From Pseudomonas sp. AFG_SD02_1510_Pfu_092 (GTDB lineage Bacteria > Pseudomonadota > Gammaproteobacteria > Pseudomonadales > Pseudomonadaceae): a stretch of DNA of 64,000 bases. The first letter of the stretch is position 1, and every line of letters starts with the position of its first letter. The notes under the pieces are model-generated. The model did not search any database. It was given only the letters and a program-made list of their open reading frames with translations, and was not told the DNA's origin. A program made the position numbers and the translations under genes. Shown here piece by piece: positions 1 to 8,760 of this stretch. Location of the stretch: the NCBI RefSeq assembly GCF_003331055.1, contig NZ_PUQD01000004.1, positions 86,906 through 150,905 of the forward strand. The letters run 5' to 3'.

Positions 1-2
1 TC

Positions 3-89
3 AGCCTGCCTGTAGACCCCACCATGAGCGACGCGGATATTCAGACGGTCATTGATGCCTGCAACAGCTTCACCCCGGCCGGTCAGTAA
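3..89 (+). CDS. C-terminal end of a sugar aminotransferase (5' truncated by window edge)
   Basis: Only the last 28 codons and the TAA are inside the window. The tail contains LPVDPTMSDADIQTVIDAC. This resembles the C-terminus of DegT/DnrJ/EryC1/StrS PLP-dependent sugar aminotransferases, which usually end with a 'LP..P.M.D.D...VI' helix. Such enzymes aminate nucleotide keto-sugars, for example in dTDP-Fuc3NAc or dTDP-Qui3NAc synthesis. That would fit the rmlA and rmlB genes further down the operon. The stop is 3 bases before the wzx start. The family call is inferred from a very short stretch. Confidence 0.5.
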   Translation, partial: SLPVDPTMSDADIQTVIDACNSFTPAGQ

Positions 90-92
90 TTC

Positions 93-1364
93 ATGACGCT
101 GATCAAGACCAGTCTGCTGAACGCGATTGCTGTTTTTGTAAAGATGGCGACATTGCTAGGGCTCAACAAGGTACTGGCCCTTTATGTTGGGCCGGCGGGT
201 TACGCAGCGATCGGGCAACTGCAAAACGCCGTGACCATGTTCACCACACTGGCCAGCGGCGCGGTCAGCACAGGGGTAACCAAGTACACGGCCGAGTTTG
301 CCGATCGCCCGGACGAACAACACAGGCTTTGGCGAACCGCAGGGACGCTGTCACTGTTGGTTTCGTGTGTGCTCGCGATATTGATCGTGGCCTTGCGAGC
401 TCCCTTGGCAGGTTGGTTCTTCAATGACCAGGCGCTTGCACCTGTGCTGGTGTGGTTTGCCGCCACCCTGGTATTTTTTGCCTTCAATTCGTTGTTGCTG
501 GGCATTCTGAACGGAAAGAAAGATGTTCAGCGCTATGTGCTTGCCAACATCCTCGGCAGCCTGATATCGCTGGTGGTGACCTGTGCCCTGACCATCAGGC
601 TGGGGCTTTACGGTGCGCTGGTTTCGTTGGCTGTATACCAGTCGTTGAGCTTCGTGGCCACCTTGGTCATCTGTATGCGCACGTCATGGTTCCGCCCCGG
701 CGATTTCATCGGGGCGCTGGACCGGCAGTCCCTTTCTCGGCTTGCAAAGTTCGCCCTCATGGCCGTTGTCACGGCTTGCTCGCTGCCCGTTTGCCATGTG
801 TTCATCCGCGATTACCTGGGCACTGAATTTGGCTGGGATCACGCAGGTTACTGGGAGGCCATGTGGCGCCTGAGCACGGCCTATCTGATGCTCATCACGA
901 CCACGCTTGCGGTTTATTATCTGCCAAGGCTCTCGGAGCTTTGCGAAGCGAATGAATTGCGTCGGGAAATCATCCAGGGGTACAAGCTCATCCTGCCCCT
1001 AACCGTTGCTGCCGGCCTGGTTATCTACCTGCTGAGAGACTTCATCATCCATGTGCTGTTTTCGGAGTCATTCCTGCCCATGCGCGACCTGTTTGCATGG
1101 CAGATGGTTGGGGACAGTCTGAAGGTAGTCAGTTGGCTGATGGCCTACCTCATGCTCGGCAAGGCACTTACCCGTCTGTACCTGGTTACCGAGATTCTCT
1201 CGACACTTTCGCTGTATGCACTGACTGTCTATTTCACCCAGCTGTGGGGGTATGAACAAGTTACCCTGGCTTATGCGGCAAACTACCTGTTGTACGGAAT
1301 CGTCATGTATTTCTCGGTATTCCGTCGTTTGCACATCATTGTTAGCGATACGGCGCGGAGCTGA
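93..1364 (+). CDS. wzx: Wzx-type O-antigen / lipid-linked oligosaccharide flippase
   Basis: This 423-residue protein is almost entirely hydrophobic and probably has 10-12 membrane helices. It belongs to the MATE/MVF-like polysaccharide flippase group. The N-terminus (LNAIAVFVKMATLLGLNKVL, then VGPAGYAAIGQLQN and GVTKYTAEF) follows the pattern of WzxE/RfbX, including the conserved GPAG and GVTKY motifs, and the length matches WzxE (about 416). It should flip undecaprenyl-linked repeat units to the periplasmic face, where Wzy polymerises them. It starts 3 bases after the preceding stop and is followed 6 bases later by the next gene, so it is clearly inside an operon. Confidence 0.9.
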   Translation: MTLIKTSLLNAIAVFVKMATLLGLNKVLALYVGPAGYAAIGQLQNAVTMFTTLASGAVSTGVTKYTAEFADRPDEQHRLWRTAGTLSLLVSCVLAILIVALRAPLAGWFFNDQALAPVLVWFAATLVFFAFNSLLLGILNGKKDVQRYVLANILGSLISLVVTCALTIRLGLYGALVSLAVYQSLSFVATLVICMRTSWFRPGDFIGALDRQSLSRLAKFALMAVVTACSLPVCHVFIRDYLGTEFGWDHAGYWEAMWRLSTAYLMLITTTLAVYYLPRLSELCEANELRREIIQGYKLILPLTVAAGLVIYLLRDFIIHVLFSESFLPMRDLFAWQMVGDSLKVVSWLMAYLMLGKALTRLYLVTEILSTLSLYALTVYFTQLWGYEQVTLAYAANYLLYGIVMYFSVFRRLHIIVSDTARS

Positions 1365-1370
1365 GCAGAG

Positions 1371-2804
1371 ATGAAGGACGTCATCGAGCAGTTACAGGGA
1401 CGCATTCTGGACGCTGAACCTGCCTCGGCATTGGTGCAGGCGCAGGTTTATGGGGCATTGCTCTGGGCGGTAGACCTGGGTATTTACGATGCCGTAGGGC
1501 TTGAACGCTATCTGGTGGACCGCTGCGCGAGCCAGGTCACGCTGCCGGCCGCCGGGGGCGAAGTGCGCGGTTGTCTGCACGTAGTCAGCGAACCTTATAT
1601 GCAAGGCGGGCACACCCGGCTGATGGAGCGCCTGGCGCGCATGCACGAAGAGCCGGTAGACCTGCTGGTGGCACGCAGCGCCAAACCCGAGGTGCTCGAA
1701 CGCCTGGCAGGCTATTTCGAGCATATCGAGGTGGCGCGCGGCGATGACGCGTGTGCCCGTCTGCAGTCGATCATCGACACCTTGGCCCGGTACGACAAGG
1801 TGGTGCTGCACATCCACCCGGACGACATCATCACCACCGTCGCCTGCGGCCTGCTGAAGCAGCAGCGTGGCGCCGCGCTGACGGTGTATTTCGTCAATCA
1901 TGCCGACCACGTGTTCAGCTTTGGCGCGGCAGTGGCTGATGTGTATTTCGAGATCAGCGCCTACGGGCACCATCTGGACAAGAAGAAGCACCTTGCCTGC
2001 CAGAAGAGTTTCCTGGCGATTCCGATCGAGACCAGCGGCGCCAAAGTGCCGGATGCCGTGCCGGTCCACGAGCGGATCAAAGTGTTCAGCGCGGCCTCCG
2101 CTGCCAAGTACAAGCCACACCGCGGCCTGGACATGCGCCCGTCGATTATCGCCATTCTCGAGCGTTTCCCCACTGCCGAGTGCTGGATCATCGGCGCCAA
2201 CCCCCTGACCAACACCTGGTGGTGGACCGTGAAGCTGCGTTATCCCACGCGCTTTTTCATTCGCCGCCATTTGCCGTACAAGGACTACCTGGCGTTTGCG
2301 GAGCAAGCCGACTTCTATCTGGACAGTTACCCTATACCCGGTGGCACGGCGTTCGCCGAGCAGCTGCTCAAGGGGCAGCGTTGCGTGGGGCTGGTTGCGC
2401 CGATCCAGGGCTATTCCCCTGCGGACAGCCTGAAGGTGGCCAGCATCGACCAGCTCCTGACCAGTATTGAACAGCCGCGGCCCAGCGCCCCCGTGGTGGA
2501 AGCGGTGCAACGAGTCAACTCGCTGGAGGCCGTGAAAGCGCGGTACCTGGCCTGTATCGAGCGGGGCGAGTACAGCGACAATGAACTGGCTGCCTTGCTG
2601 CCTTGGACGGGCAATCTCGATTTCATGAAACCGACAGGTAAGGTCACTAGCATGATACCTGCGGATGTCTTAGACGCCCTGGGCCGCATCGATACGCGCC
2701 TGGCGCTGCGTACTCTGCTTTCCTACGCCTGGGTGCCGAGAATCAAGCTCTTGATCAAGGTCACGCTGTATCGGCTGGCCAGGCTCCCCAGAGCGCGAGG
2801 GTGA
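1371..2804 (+). CDS. Putative GT-B glycosyltransferase with GT41/OGT-like donor-site motif
   Basis: This is a soluble 477-residue protein. I do not recognise the N-terminal ~60 residues. From about residue 65 it looks like a two-domain GT-B protein. In the second half the stretch YLDSYPIPGGTAFAEQLLKG (about residues 312-331) resembles the nucleotide-sugar binding motif D-x-x-P-x-x-GGT-x-x-x-E-x-L-x-x-G of GT41 (OGT/HMW1C-like) enzymes. It is preceded by an IIGANP strand, as in the C-terminal Rossmann domain. The gene lies between wzx and wzy and its stop overlaps the wzy start, so a role in repeat-unit assembly is likely. Donor and acceptor are unknown. The glycosyltransferase class is inferred from motifs. 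Confidence 0.6.
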   Translation: MKDVIEQLQGRILDAEPASALVQAQVYGALLWAVDLGIYDAVGLERYLVDRCASQVTLPAAGGEVRGCLHVVSEPYMQGGHTRLMERLARMHEEPVDLLVARSAKPEVLERLAGYFEHIEVARGDDACARLQSIIDTLARYDKVVLHIHPDDIITTVACGLLKQQRGAALTVYFVNHADHVFSFGAAVADVYFEISAYGHHLDKKKHLACQKSFLAIPIETSGAKVPDAVPVHERIKVFSAASAAKYKPHRGLDMRPSIIAILERFPTAECWIIGANPLTNTWWWTVKLRYPTRFFIRRHLPYKDYLAFAEQADFYLDSYPIPGGTAFAEQLLKGQRCVGLVAPIQGYSPADSLKVASIDQLLTSIEQPRPSAPVVEAVQRVNSLEAVKARYLACIERGEYSDNELAALLPWTGNLDFMKPTGKVTSMIPADVLDALGRIDTRLALRTLLSYAWVPRIKLLIKVTLYRLARLPRARG

Positions 2805-4072
2805 GTGTGATCAGGATCTTTATCGGCGTGCTGTTCTGCCTGCTGTTCTTCAGCGACTTCGTCGTGTTGACGCTGGGGCTGGGCAGTGTGTTTGCCGGTT
2901 GGCGAGAAATGATCAGCCTGCTGATGATCAGCTGGCTGCTGCTGCGGGCGCTGGCCAGCGTCACGGTACGCGGCAAGCTCAACCTCAAGGTCGGGCGGTG
3001 GTTGCTGGTCGTGCTGTTCTTCGTCTTCCTGTACCTGCTATTCGGCGATCTGAGCGCGTCTTCGGTGCGCATGTTCCGTGCATTGGCCGTGCCGGTGTTC
3101 ATCGGCATGGCGGTGACCATCTGGGCCCAGGCTGTGCCGACCGAGAAGAAGCTACGCCATGTGTACTGGTCGGTGCTGGCCATGAGTGTGGTCACCGGTG
3201 TGTATGCGTTGTATCAGTACCTGACAATCGCCTCGGCCGAGCAGTTCTGGTATTGGCCACTGCTTACCGCCAAAGGCTATGAACTGCAACCCTACAACTC
3301 GATGCGTGACGGGCTGCCGCGAGTTTCCGGCTTCTTTACCGGCACTCTGGAGTTTTCTGCGGTCATCCTCAATACCGCCGCCATGACGCTGGCCGTGTTG
3401 CTCAGCGGGCGCAACTGGTCGCTGCCTCGGCGACTGTTGCTGACGGCTGCCTTTCTGCTGCTGTGCGGGTTGGTGGTGATTGGTTCGGTACGCACGGCCA
3501 TGATCGGCCTGGTATGTATCTGTTCGATGCTGGTGGTGGCCCGGGTGTTACGTACGGCCTGGCTGATTTCGCTGCTGGGCTACCTGCAGTTCGTTGGCCT
3601 GACGGTGGCGATTTTCGCCTACCTGTCGATGGGCTACACCCAGGATTTGTCGGCACTGGACCGTGAGCGGCAGTGGCTGCACATGTACCAGGTGCTGAGT
3701 GTGCACCCCATGGGCTATGGCTTTGGCGCGGTAGGCCCAGGCCAGCCGCACTGGTTCGATTCGTTCTGGCTCAACCTGCTGGCTACCTGTGGCTGGGTCG
3801 GCCTGTTGATCATGGCCGGGTTGATCCTTTGGTATCACAAACTGGTGGCGATCATCGTCCGGGACCGGGCGAATGCCAGCTCGTGGAAGAATGGCATGGG
3901 CAATTTCGTGATTGCCAGCTATCCGTTTTTTCTGAGCTCGTTCTTTTTCCAGTCCTATACGAACAGTGTTGTCCTCTACATTTTCGCGATCGTGGTGATG
4001 GTGATCATTGGTGAAAACAGAAGAACAAAAATTGAGCTTGGCAGTACTGATCGTCTTGTATCGGAAAGCTAG
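2801..4072 (+). CDS. wzy: O-antigen polymerase / ligase family membrane protein (Wzy-like)
   Basis: This 423-residue polytopic protein has about 10-12 predicted helices. It has a large central periplasmic loop (roughly residues 265-325) containing LDRERQWLHMYQVLSVHPMGYGFGAVGPG. That pattern of a conserved Arg, then HP-x-G-x-G-x-G, is typical of the Wzy_C / O-antigen ligase-polymerase family. Because the operon has Wzx, this is most likely the polymerase; the WaaL ligase is normally encoded elsewhere. The start is GTG and overlaps the upstream stop by 4 bases (GTGA). A second GTG two codons later is possible. The 3' end overlaps the next gene by about 60 bases. Confidence 0.8.
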   Translation: MSVIRIFIGVLFCLLFFSDFVVLTLGLGSVFAGWREMISLLMISWLLLRALASVTVRGKLNLKVGRWLLVVLFFVFLYLLFGDLSASSVRMFRALAVPVFIGMAVTIWAQAVPTEKKLRHVYWSVLAMSVVTGVYALYQYLTIASAEQFWYWPLLTAKGYELQPYNSMRDGLPRVSGFFTGTLEFSAVILNTAAMTLAVLLSGRNWSLPRRLLLTAAFLLLCGLVVIGSVRTAMIGLVCICSMLVVARVLRTAWLISLLGYLQFVGLTVAIFAYLSMGYTQDLSALDRERQWLHMYQVLSVHPMGYGFGAVGPGQPHWFDSFWLNLLATCGWVGLLIMAGLILWYHKLVAIIVRDRANASSWKNGMGNFVIASYPFFLSSFFFQSYTNSVVLYIFAIVVMVIIGENRRTKIELGSTDRLVSES

Positions 4073-4880
4073 CCAGGACTCGATTGCCCTGCAGTCGCTG
4101 CTTGCGCAGCAGGCGCTGCTGCGTGAAGAGGGTATCGACCTGCAGCTGTACGTCTGGAACAACTCACCCGGCGTGGCGCAGCCGTGCCCGGGCGTCCACT
4201 GGTACGAGGCGGACAACCAGCGGCTGTCAGTGGTCTATAACACGGTGGCCGAACAGGTGTTTGCCGCCGGGGTCGAGCTGTTCATGATCTCGGATGACGA
4301 CACCAACTACTCGAACATTCGCTTGTCCAGCTGCCTGGCGCAGATCGACCGTGTGCGCCGCTCGCCGTCTGGTGATCAGGTGGGCGTGTTCATGCCGCGG
4401 CTGGTCAGCCACGGGCAATTGGTCAGCCCCGGCAAGCGCTGGTTGTTCATTGGCCGCCTTGCACCCAATGTGGCCGTCGGGCTGGTGGACTCCAGGAATC
4501 TGCTGGGCATCAACAGCGGGTTGATCTTCACCCGTGAATGCTTCCAGCGCATGACGCCGTTCTATGACGAGCGGCTGCGCTTCTATGCCACCGATACCGA
4601 CTTTTTCATCCGCTACGAAGACTATTTTCCCAAGGCCTGTGTACTCGATGTGGAAATTGCCCACGACCTGTCCGAGCACAGCGCGGATACCCCCGAGCGT
4701 GCCTTGTTCCGCTTTGAGGAAATGATCCACGGCCTGCGTATCAGCTTCCATTCCCGCGGCCTGTTGGAACGGAGCCTGCTTGACCTGTACCTGGTCTATG
4801 CGGCCATTCGCAAAGCGGTGGCTTACCGCCGTCCGGCTTTCGTCAAGGCCTTGTTTACCCAGGTGAGGGCCGTGAAATGA
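4011..4880 (+). CDS. Glycosyltransferase family 2-like protein
   Basis: This is a GT-A fold enzyme of about 289 residues. It opens with the first beta strand (LAVLIVLYRK). The block FMISDDDTNYSN at about residue 90 contains the acidic DDD signature (DXD) that binds the metal and nucleotide-sugar diphosphate. FYDERLRFYATDTDFFIRYED further on matches the acceptor-side (E/D)-D motif of GT2 rhamnosyl- and galactofuranosyl-type transferases. The start is GTG at 4011; a TTG one codon earlier is also possible. Either start overlaps wzy by about 60 bases, unusually long for this operon. The 3' end overlaps the next gene by 4 bases. Confidence 0.8.
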   Translation: MKTEEQKLSLAVLIVLYRKASQDSIALQSLLAQQALLREEGIDLQLYVWNNSPGVAQPCPGVHWYEADNQRLSVVYNTVAEQVFAAGVELFMISDDDTNYSNIRLSSCLAQIDRVRRSPSGDQVGVFMPRLVSHGQLVSPGKRWLFIGRLAPNVAVGLVDSRNLLGINSGLIFTRECFQRMTPFYDERLRFYATDTDFFIRYEDYFPKACVLDVEIAHDLSEHSADTPERALFRFEEMIHGLRISFHSRGLLERSLLDLYLVYAAIRKAVAYRRPAFVKALFTQVRAVK

Positions 4881-5584
4881 TGCATGCTTTGCTCGAAAAA
4901 CTGGTGTTGCTGGTCAAGAAGCGCACGCTGGTGGTCGACCGGCGCATCTCGTCGGGCTACTTGCTGGGGCTGTTCGTGACCAAGTTGCTGATGGCCTGTC
5001 GCGGCGCCATCCGCCTGCGTCGGCGGCGCCTGGCGTTCATCGGCGCGGGGGTCACCCTGAAGGAAGTGGGCAAGATCGAGTACGGACCGGGGCTGGTGAT
5101 CGACCAGGGCTGCTTCGTCGATGCCTTGTCCAATGATGGCATACGCTTCGGCACCGCCGTGTCGCTGAACAAGCACATCATCATCGAATGTACCGGTAGC
5201 CTGGCCAACATCGGCAAGGGCCTGGTGATTGGCGACAACGTCGGCCTGGGTGCTGGCTGCTTCCTGGGCTGCGCCGGCGGTATCGAGATTGGCAGCGACA
5301 CCATCATTGGCAACTTCGTCAGTTTCCATTCGGAAAACCACAACTTCGAAGACCCGCTGCAACCCATCCGCCTGCAAGGCGTGAGTCGCCAGGGCATCAA
5401 GGTGGGCCGCAACTGCTGGATCGGTGCCAAGGTGACCGTGCTCGATGGCGCAGTGATCGAAGATGGTTGCGTATTCGCTGCGGGGGCGGTGGTGGCAGCC
5501 GGCGTGTACCGCAAGAACTCTATTTATGGCGGCGTGCCGGCCAAGTTCATCAAGGCGCGCGTAGCAGAAGAAGGGATGGCATGA
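4877..5584 (+). CDS. Hexapeptide-repeat (left-handed beta-helix) acyltransferase
   Basis: This 235-residue protein has a short hydrophobic N-terminal segment (SSGYLLGLFVTKLLMA). It is followed by imperfect hexapeptide repeats from about residue 60 to 215. NCWIGAKVTVLDGAVIEDGC is a textbook left-handed beta-helix coil, and the protein ends with GGVPAKFI. SENHNF around residue 153 carries the His expected at the active site. It is most like WcaF/maltose-O-acetyltransferase relatives that O- or N-acetylate sugars during repeat-unit synthesis. It starts at ATGATG; the second ATG (4880) is an alternative. It overlaps both neighbours by 4 bases. Confidence 0.85.
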   Translation: MMHALLEKLVLLVKKRTLVVDRRISSGYLLGLFVTKLLMACRGAIRLRRRRLAFIGAGVTLKEVGKIEYGPGLVIDQGCFVDALSNDGIRFGTAVSLNKHIIIECTGSLANIGKGLVIGDNVGLGAGCFLGCAGGIEIGSDTIIGNFVSFHSENHNFEDPLQPIRLQGVSRQGIKVGRNCWIGAKVTVLDGAVIEDGCVFAAGAVVAAGVYRKNSIYGGVPAKFIKARVAEEGMA

Positions 5585-6672
5585 AAACGTTGCACTTTGT
5601 CCATCTACTGAATGACTACAGTGGCAGCCCCCGGGTCCTGAACCAGACCATCACCGCGCTGCAGCAACATGGCGACGACTGCATCCTGCATGTAGGCAGC
5701 AGCGGTCACGGTGTGCTCGACGAACTGCAGGTACGTACCTGCAAGTTTGCCTACAAACGCTTCGATAACCGCTGGTTGACCTTGCTGGCGTATGCCGTTT
5801 CGCAACTGGCGCTGTTCTTCAGCCTGTTGCGCCAGGTGCAGCCGGGGTCGATCGTGCTGGTGAACACCATGCTGCCCTTTGGTGCTGCCCTGGCCGCCCG
5901 CTTGCGCGGTGCCAAAGTGGTCTACCACGTGCATGAAACCTCTATCCGGCCTGCGCTACTCAAGGCATTTTTGCGTCGGGTGATTGCCGGCTGTGCCAGC
6001 AAGGTGGTGTACGTGTCGAAGTACCTGCAGGTGAAGGAGGGCGTGGCCGGTGTGCCGGCGGTAACCGTATACAACGGCCTGGCCGAAAGCTTCCAGCAGC
6101 AGGCGAGGGCTACGCCTTACCAGCACCTGCACGACGGCCGCTTCAATGTGCTGATGTTGGCCTCGTTGAAGGGCTACAAGGGTGTGGACGAATTCGTCGC
6201 CCTGGCCACGGCACTGGCCAGCGATCCCATGCTCAAGTTCACCTTGGTGCTCAATGCCAGCCCGCAGGAAGTAGAGGCCTACTTCGCAGGCAGGATGCTG
6301 CCGCAAAACCTCATGCTCTGTCCGGCCAGTGCCGAGGTGGCGAAGTTCTACCGCAACGCCAGCCTGGTGTTGAACCTGTCCCATGTGGATGGTTGGGTCG
6401 AAACCTTCGGCCTGACTATTCTCGAGGCCATGGCTTTCGGCATCCCGACCATCGTGCCCCCGGTAGGTGGCCCGGTCGAGCTGGTCAGCGACGGGGTAGA
6501 GGGTTACCAGATCGACTCGAAGAGCCATGAACAACTGGTGCGCACTGTTACGCAGCTGTCGCAGGACCCACAGCTGTGCCACGCGCTATCCGAGCGCGCA
6601 CGTAACAAAGCGAGTGAGTTTTCCACCGCCAACTTCCAGAAAAATATCGTGATGGTGTTTGATGACCTATAA
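5581..6672 (+). CDS. Glycosyltransferase family 4 (GT-B)
   Basis: This is a 363-residue GT-B enzyme. The N-terminal domain begins MKTLHFVHLLNDYSGSPRVL, where the Gly-rich loop binds the acceptor side. KVVYHVHETSIRP at about residue 112 is typical of group 1 transferases. The C-terminal donor domain has ETFGLTILEAMAFGIPTIVP, with the E-x7-E signature (ETFGLTILE), followed by GGPVELV. The chosen ATG at 5581 overlaps the upstream stop as ATGA. In-frame codons upstream lie inside the acyltransferase gene and do not belong to the family. It probably adds one sugar of the repeat unit. Confidence 0.88.
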   Translation: MKTLHFVHLLNDYSGSPRVLNQTITALQQHGDDCILHVGSSGHGVLDELQVRTCKFAYKRFDNRWLTLLAYAVSQLALFFSLLRQVQPGSIVLVNTMLPFGAALAARLRGAKVVYHVHETSIRPALLKAFLRRVIAGCASKVVYVSKYLQVKEGVAGVPAVTVYNGLAESFQQQARATPYQHLHDGRFNVLMLASLKGYKGVDEFVALATALASDPMLKFTLVLNASPQEVEAYFAGRMLPQNLMLCPASAEVAKFYRNASLVLNLSHVDGWVETFGLTILEAMAFGIPTIVPPVGGPVELVSDGVEGYQIDSKSHEQLVRTVTQLSQDPQLCHALSERARNKASEFSTANFQKNIVMVFDDL

Positions 6673-7771
6673 GATTGCAGTGATTGGTACGGTAGGTTTA
6701 CCTGCTCAATATGGTGGCTGGGAAACGTTGACCGAACAATTGGTGCGCAACCTGCCGGGGGACTGCGAACTCACCGTGTATTGCAGCGCGCCACACTACC
6801 CGCAGCGCCCGCAGTTTTTCGAACGTGCCCGTCTGGTCTACCTGAACCTCAAGGCCAATGGCGTGCAAAGTATCCCGTACGATGTGCTGAGCATGCTGCA
6901 CGCCTACCGCAAGCATGATCTGATGCTGGTTCTGGGGGTTTCCGGCTGTATTGCCCTGCCGTTCATGCGCCTGTTGAGCCGCAAACCGATCGTGGTGAAC
7001 ATCGACGGTTATGAATGGAAGCGCGCCAAGTGGTCCAACTTCGCCCGTTGGTTCCTGAAGTTGTCCGAAGCGGTGGCCGTGCGTTTTGCCCACGCCGTCA
7101 TTACCGACAACAAGGTACTGCAGGAATACGTCACCGCCGAGTACAACAAGCCCAGCGAACTGATTGCCTATGGTGGCGATCAGGCCCAGGCCGGCCAGCC
7201 AAGCGTGCAAGCCCGTCAGGCGTACGCGTTTCTTGATGCGCCTTATGCCTTTACGGTGTGCCGCATCGAGCCGGAGAACAACATCCATGTCATCCTTGAG
7301 GCGTTTGCCGATTCTGGCATGCCGCTGGTGATCATCGGCAACTGGAACCACAGTGAATACGGCGTGCAACTGCGCAAGCAGTACGAAGGGGTAGGCAACA
7401 TTCACCTGCTGGACCCGATCTACGACGTCGAGCAACTGAGCCCGTTGCGCAGCAATGCCACGGTTTACCTGCATGGCCACAGTGCCGGCGGAACCAACCC
7501 GTCGCTGGTCGAAGCCATGTGGCTGGGCCTGCCGGTAGTGGCCTTCGATGTATCCTTCAACCGCGCCACCACCGAAGACCAGGCACTGTACTTTGCCGAC
7601 AGCACCTCGCTGCGCAACCATGCCCAGGCGTTGTTTGCCGATGAAGGCGGGCGGGCGCGGCTGTCCGCGCGCCTGCATGAAATTGCCAACCGCCGTTACC
7701 GCTGGTCGGTAGTGGCGGAGCAGTACCGCAGCGTGTTCCTGCGCCTGCTGGGCCGGGCGGGGAGGGGTTGA
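6662..7771 (+). CDS. DUF1972 glycosyltransferase (rhamnosyltransferase-like, GT4)
   Basis: This 369-residue protein opens with KIAVIGTVGLPAQYGGWETL, the hallmark of the DUF1972 N-terminal domain found in RgpA/Cps2T-type beta-1,4-rhamnosyltransferases. VNIDGYEWKRAKWS at about residue 115 is also family-typical. The GT4 C-terminal domain carries LHGHSAGGTNPSLVEAMWLG (about residues 274-293). Since the operon encodes dTDP-sugar genes, transfer of rhamnose or a related 6-deoxy sugar is a reasonable guess, not proven. The ATG at 6662 lies inside the last codons of the previous gene, an 11-base overlap. Confidence 0.85.
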   Translation: MTYKIAVIGTVGLPAQYGGWETLTEQLVRNLPGDCELTVYCSAPHYPQRPQFFERARLVYLNLKANGVQSIPYDVLSMLHAYRKHDLMLVLGVSGCIALPFMRLLSRKPIVVNIDGYEWKRAKWSNFARWFLKLSEAVAVRFAHAVITDNKVLQEYVTAEYNKPSELIAYGGDQAQAGQPSVQARQAYAFLDAPYAFTVCRIEPENNIHVILEAFADSGMPLVIIGNWNHSEYGVQLRKQYEGVGNIHLLDPIYDVEQLSPLRSNATVYLHGHSAGGTNPSLVEAMWLGLPVVAFDVSFNRATTEDQALYFADSTSLRNHAQALFADEGGRARLSARLHEIANRRYRWSVVAEQYRSVFLRLLGRAGRG

Positions 7772-8760
7772 TGGCGCTTCAAGGCAACGCACAACGCACG
7801 GGCGTCCTGACCACTGGCGGTAGCGGCTTTGTCGGCCAAGTACTGCTGCAGAGGCTTGGTCAGGAAGCACGCTGGGCGCCCCGCGCGCTGGTGCGGCAAC
7901 TGCCAGGGCAGCGCTTGGCGGGCGTCGAGTACCGGCTGTTCGGCGAGCTGGCAGCCGTGGATGTGGCGTCCGGGCATTTCGACCAGGTCGATACCGTGAT
8001 CCATCTGGCTTCCCGCGTGCACGTCATGCATGAAACCGCTGCCGACCCGCTGGCCGAGTTCCGTCGGGTAAACGTGCAAGGTACCCTCTGCCTGGCCCGC
8101 GCTGCCGTCCAGGCCGGTGTGCGGCGCTTCATTTTTGTCAGCTCGATCAAGGTGAACGGCGAAACCACCGACGGTCGCCGGCCTTTCACCGCCGACGAAT
8201 CGCCTGCGCCATCCGACCCGTACGGCATCTCCAAGCGCGAAGCCGAGGATGGCTTGCGGCTACTGGCGGCTGAAACTGGGCTTGAAGTGGTGATCGTGCG
8301 CCCGGTGCTGGTGTATGGCCCGGGTGTGAAAGCCAATTTCCGCAGCATGATGAACTGGTTGCGCAAAGGCGTGCCGCTACCGTTTGGCGCTATCCACAAC
8401 AAACGCAGCCTGGTGGCGCTGGACAACCTCGTGGACCTGCTGGTGACGTGCATCGACCACCCGGCCGCTGCCAACCAGACATTCCTGGCCAGTGATGGCC
8501 ATGACCTGTCCACCACCGAATTGCTACAACGGCTGGGCAACGCGCTAGGCAAACCAGCCAGGTTGCTGCCTCTGCCCGCGGCTTGGCTGAAGGGCGCGGC
8601 CAGCCTGGCCGGCAAAGGCGGGCTGGCGCAGCGCTTGTGCGGCTCGTTACAGGTAGATATCGGCAAAACCCGTGAACTGCTGGGCTGGCAGCCCCCGCTG
8701 GATGTCGATCAGGCACTGCGGGCAACGGCACTCAACTTTCTGAAAGAGCAAGGCAAATGA
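7771..8760 (+). CDS. wbpV: WbpV-like NAD-dependent epimerase/dehydratase (UDP-6-deoxy-HexNAc-4-ulose reductase)
   Basis: This 329-residue extended SDR begins TGVLTTGGSGFVGQVLLQRL, close to the usual TGxxGxxG Rossmann motif. It has the catalytic SSIK...PYGISKREAE block, in which YGISK is YxxxK. In the P. aeruginosa O6 locus, wbpV-wbpL-wbpM stand in this order and WbpV makes UDP-QuiNAc from the 4-keto product of WbpM. The same order here supports that role. The product could be UDP-QuiNAc or UDP-FucNAc depending on stereochemistry. The ATG shares one base with the upstream TGA and the gene overlaps wbpL by 4 bases. Confidence 0.82.
   Translation: MALQGNAQRTGVLTTGGSGFVGQVLLQRLGQEARWAPRALVRQLPGQRLAGVEYRLFGELAAVDVASGHFDQVDTVIHLASRVHVMHETAADPLAEFRRVNVQGTLCLARAAVQAGVRRFIFVSSIKVNGETTDGRRPFTADESPAPSDPYGISKREAEDGLRLLAAETGLEVVIVRPVLVYGPGVKANFRSMMNWLRKGVPLPFGAIHNKRSLVALDNLVDLLVTCIDHPAAANQTFLASDGHDLSTTELLQRLGNALGKPARLLPLPAAWLKGAASLAGKGGLAQRLCGSLQVDIGKTRELLGWQPPLDVDQALRATALNFLKEQGK

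Noticed and set aside
1392..2510. 372-codon - strand frame opposite the GT41-like gene
   Set aside because: It is antisense to an operon gene tightly coupled to wzx and wzy. The sequence is low-information and has no ribosome site.
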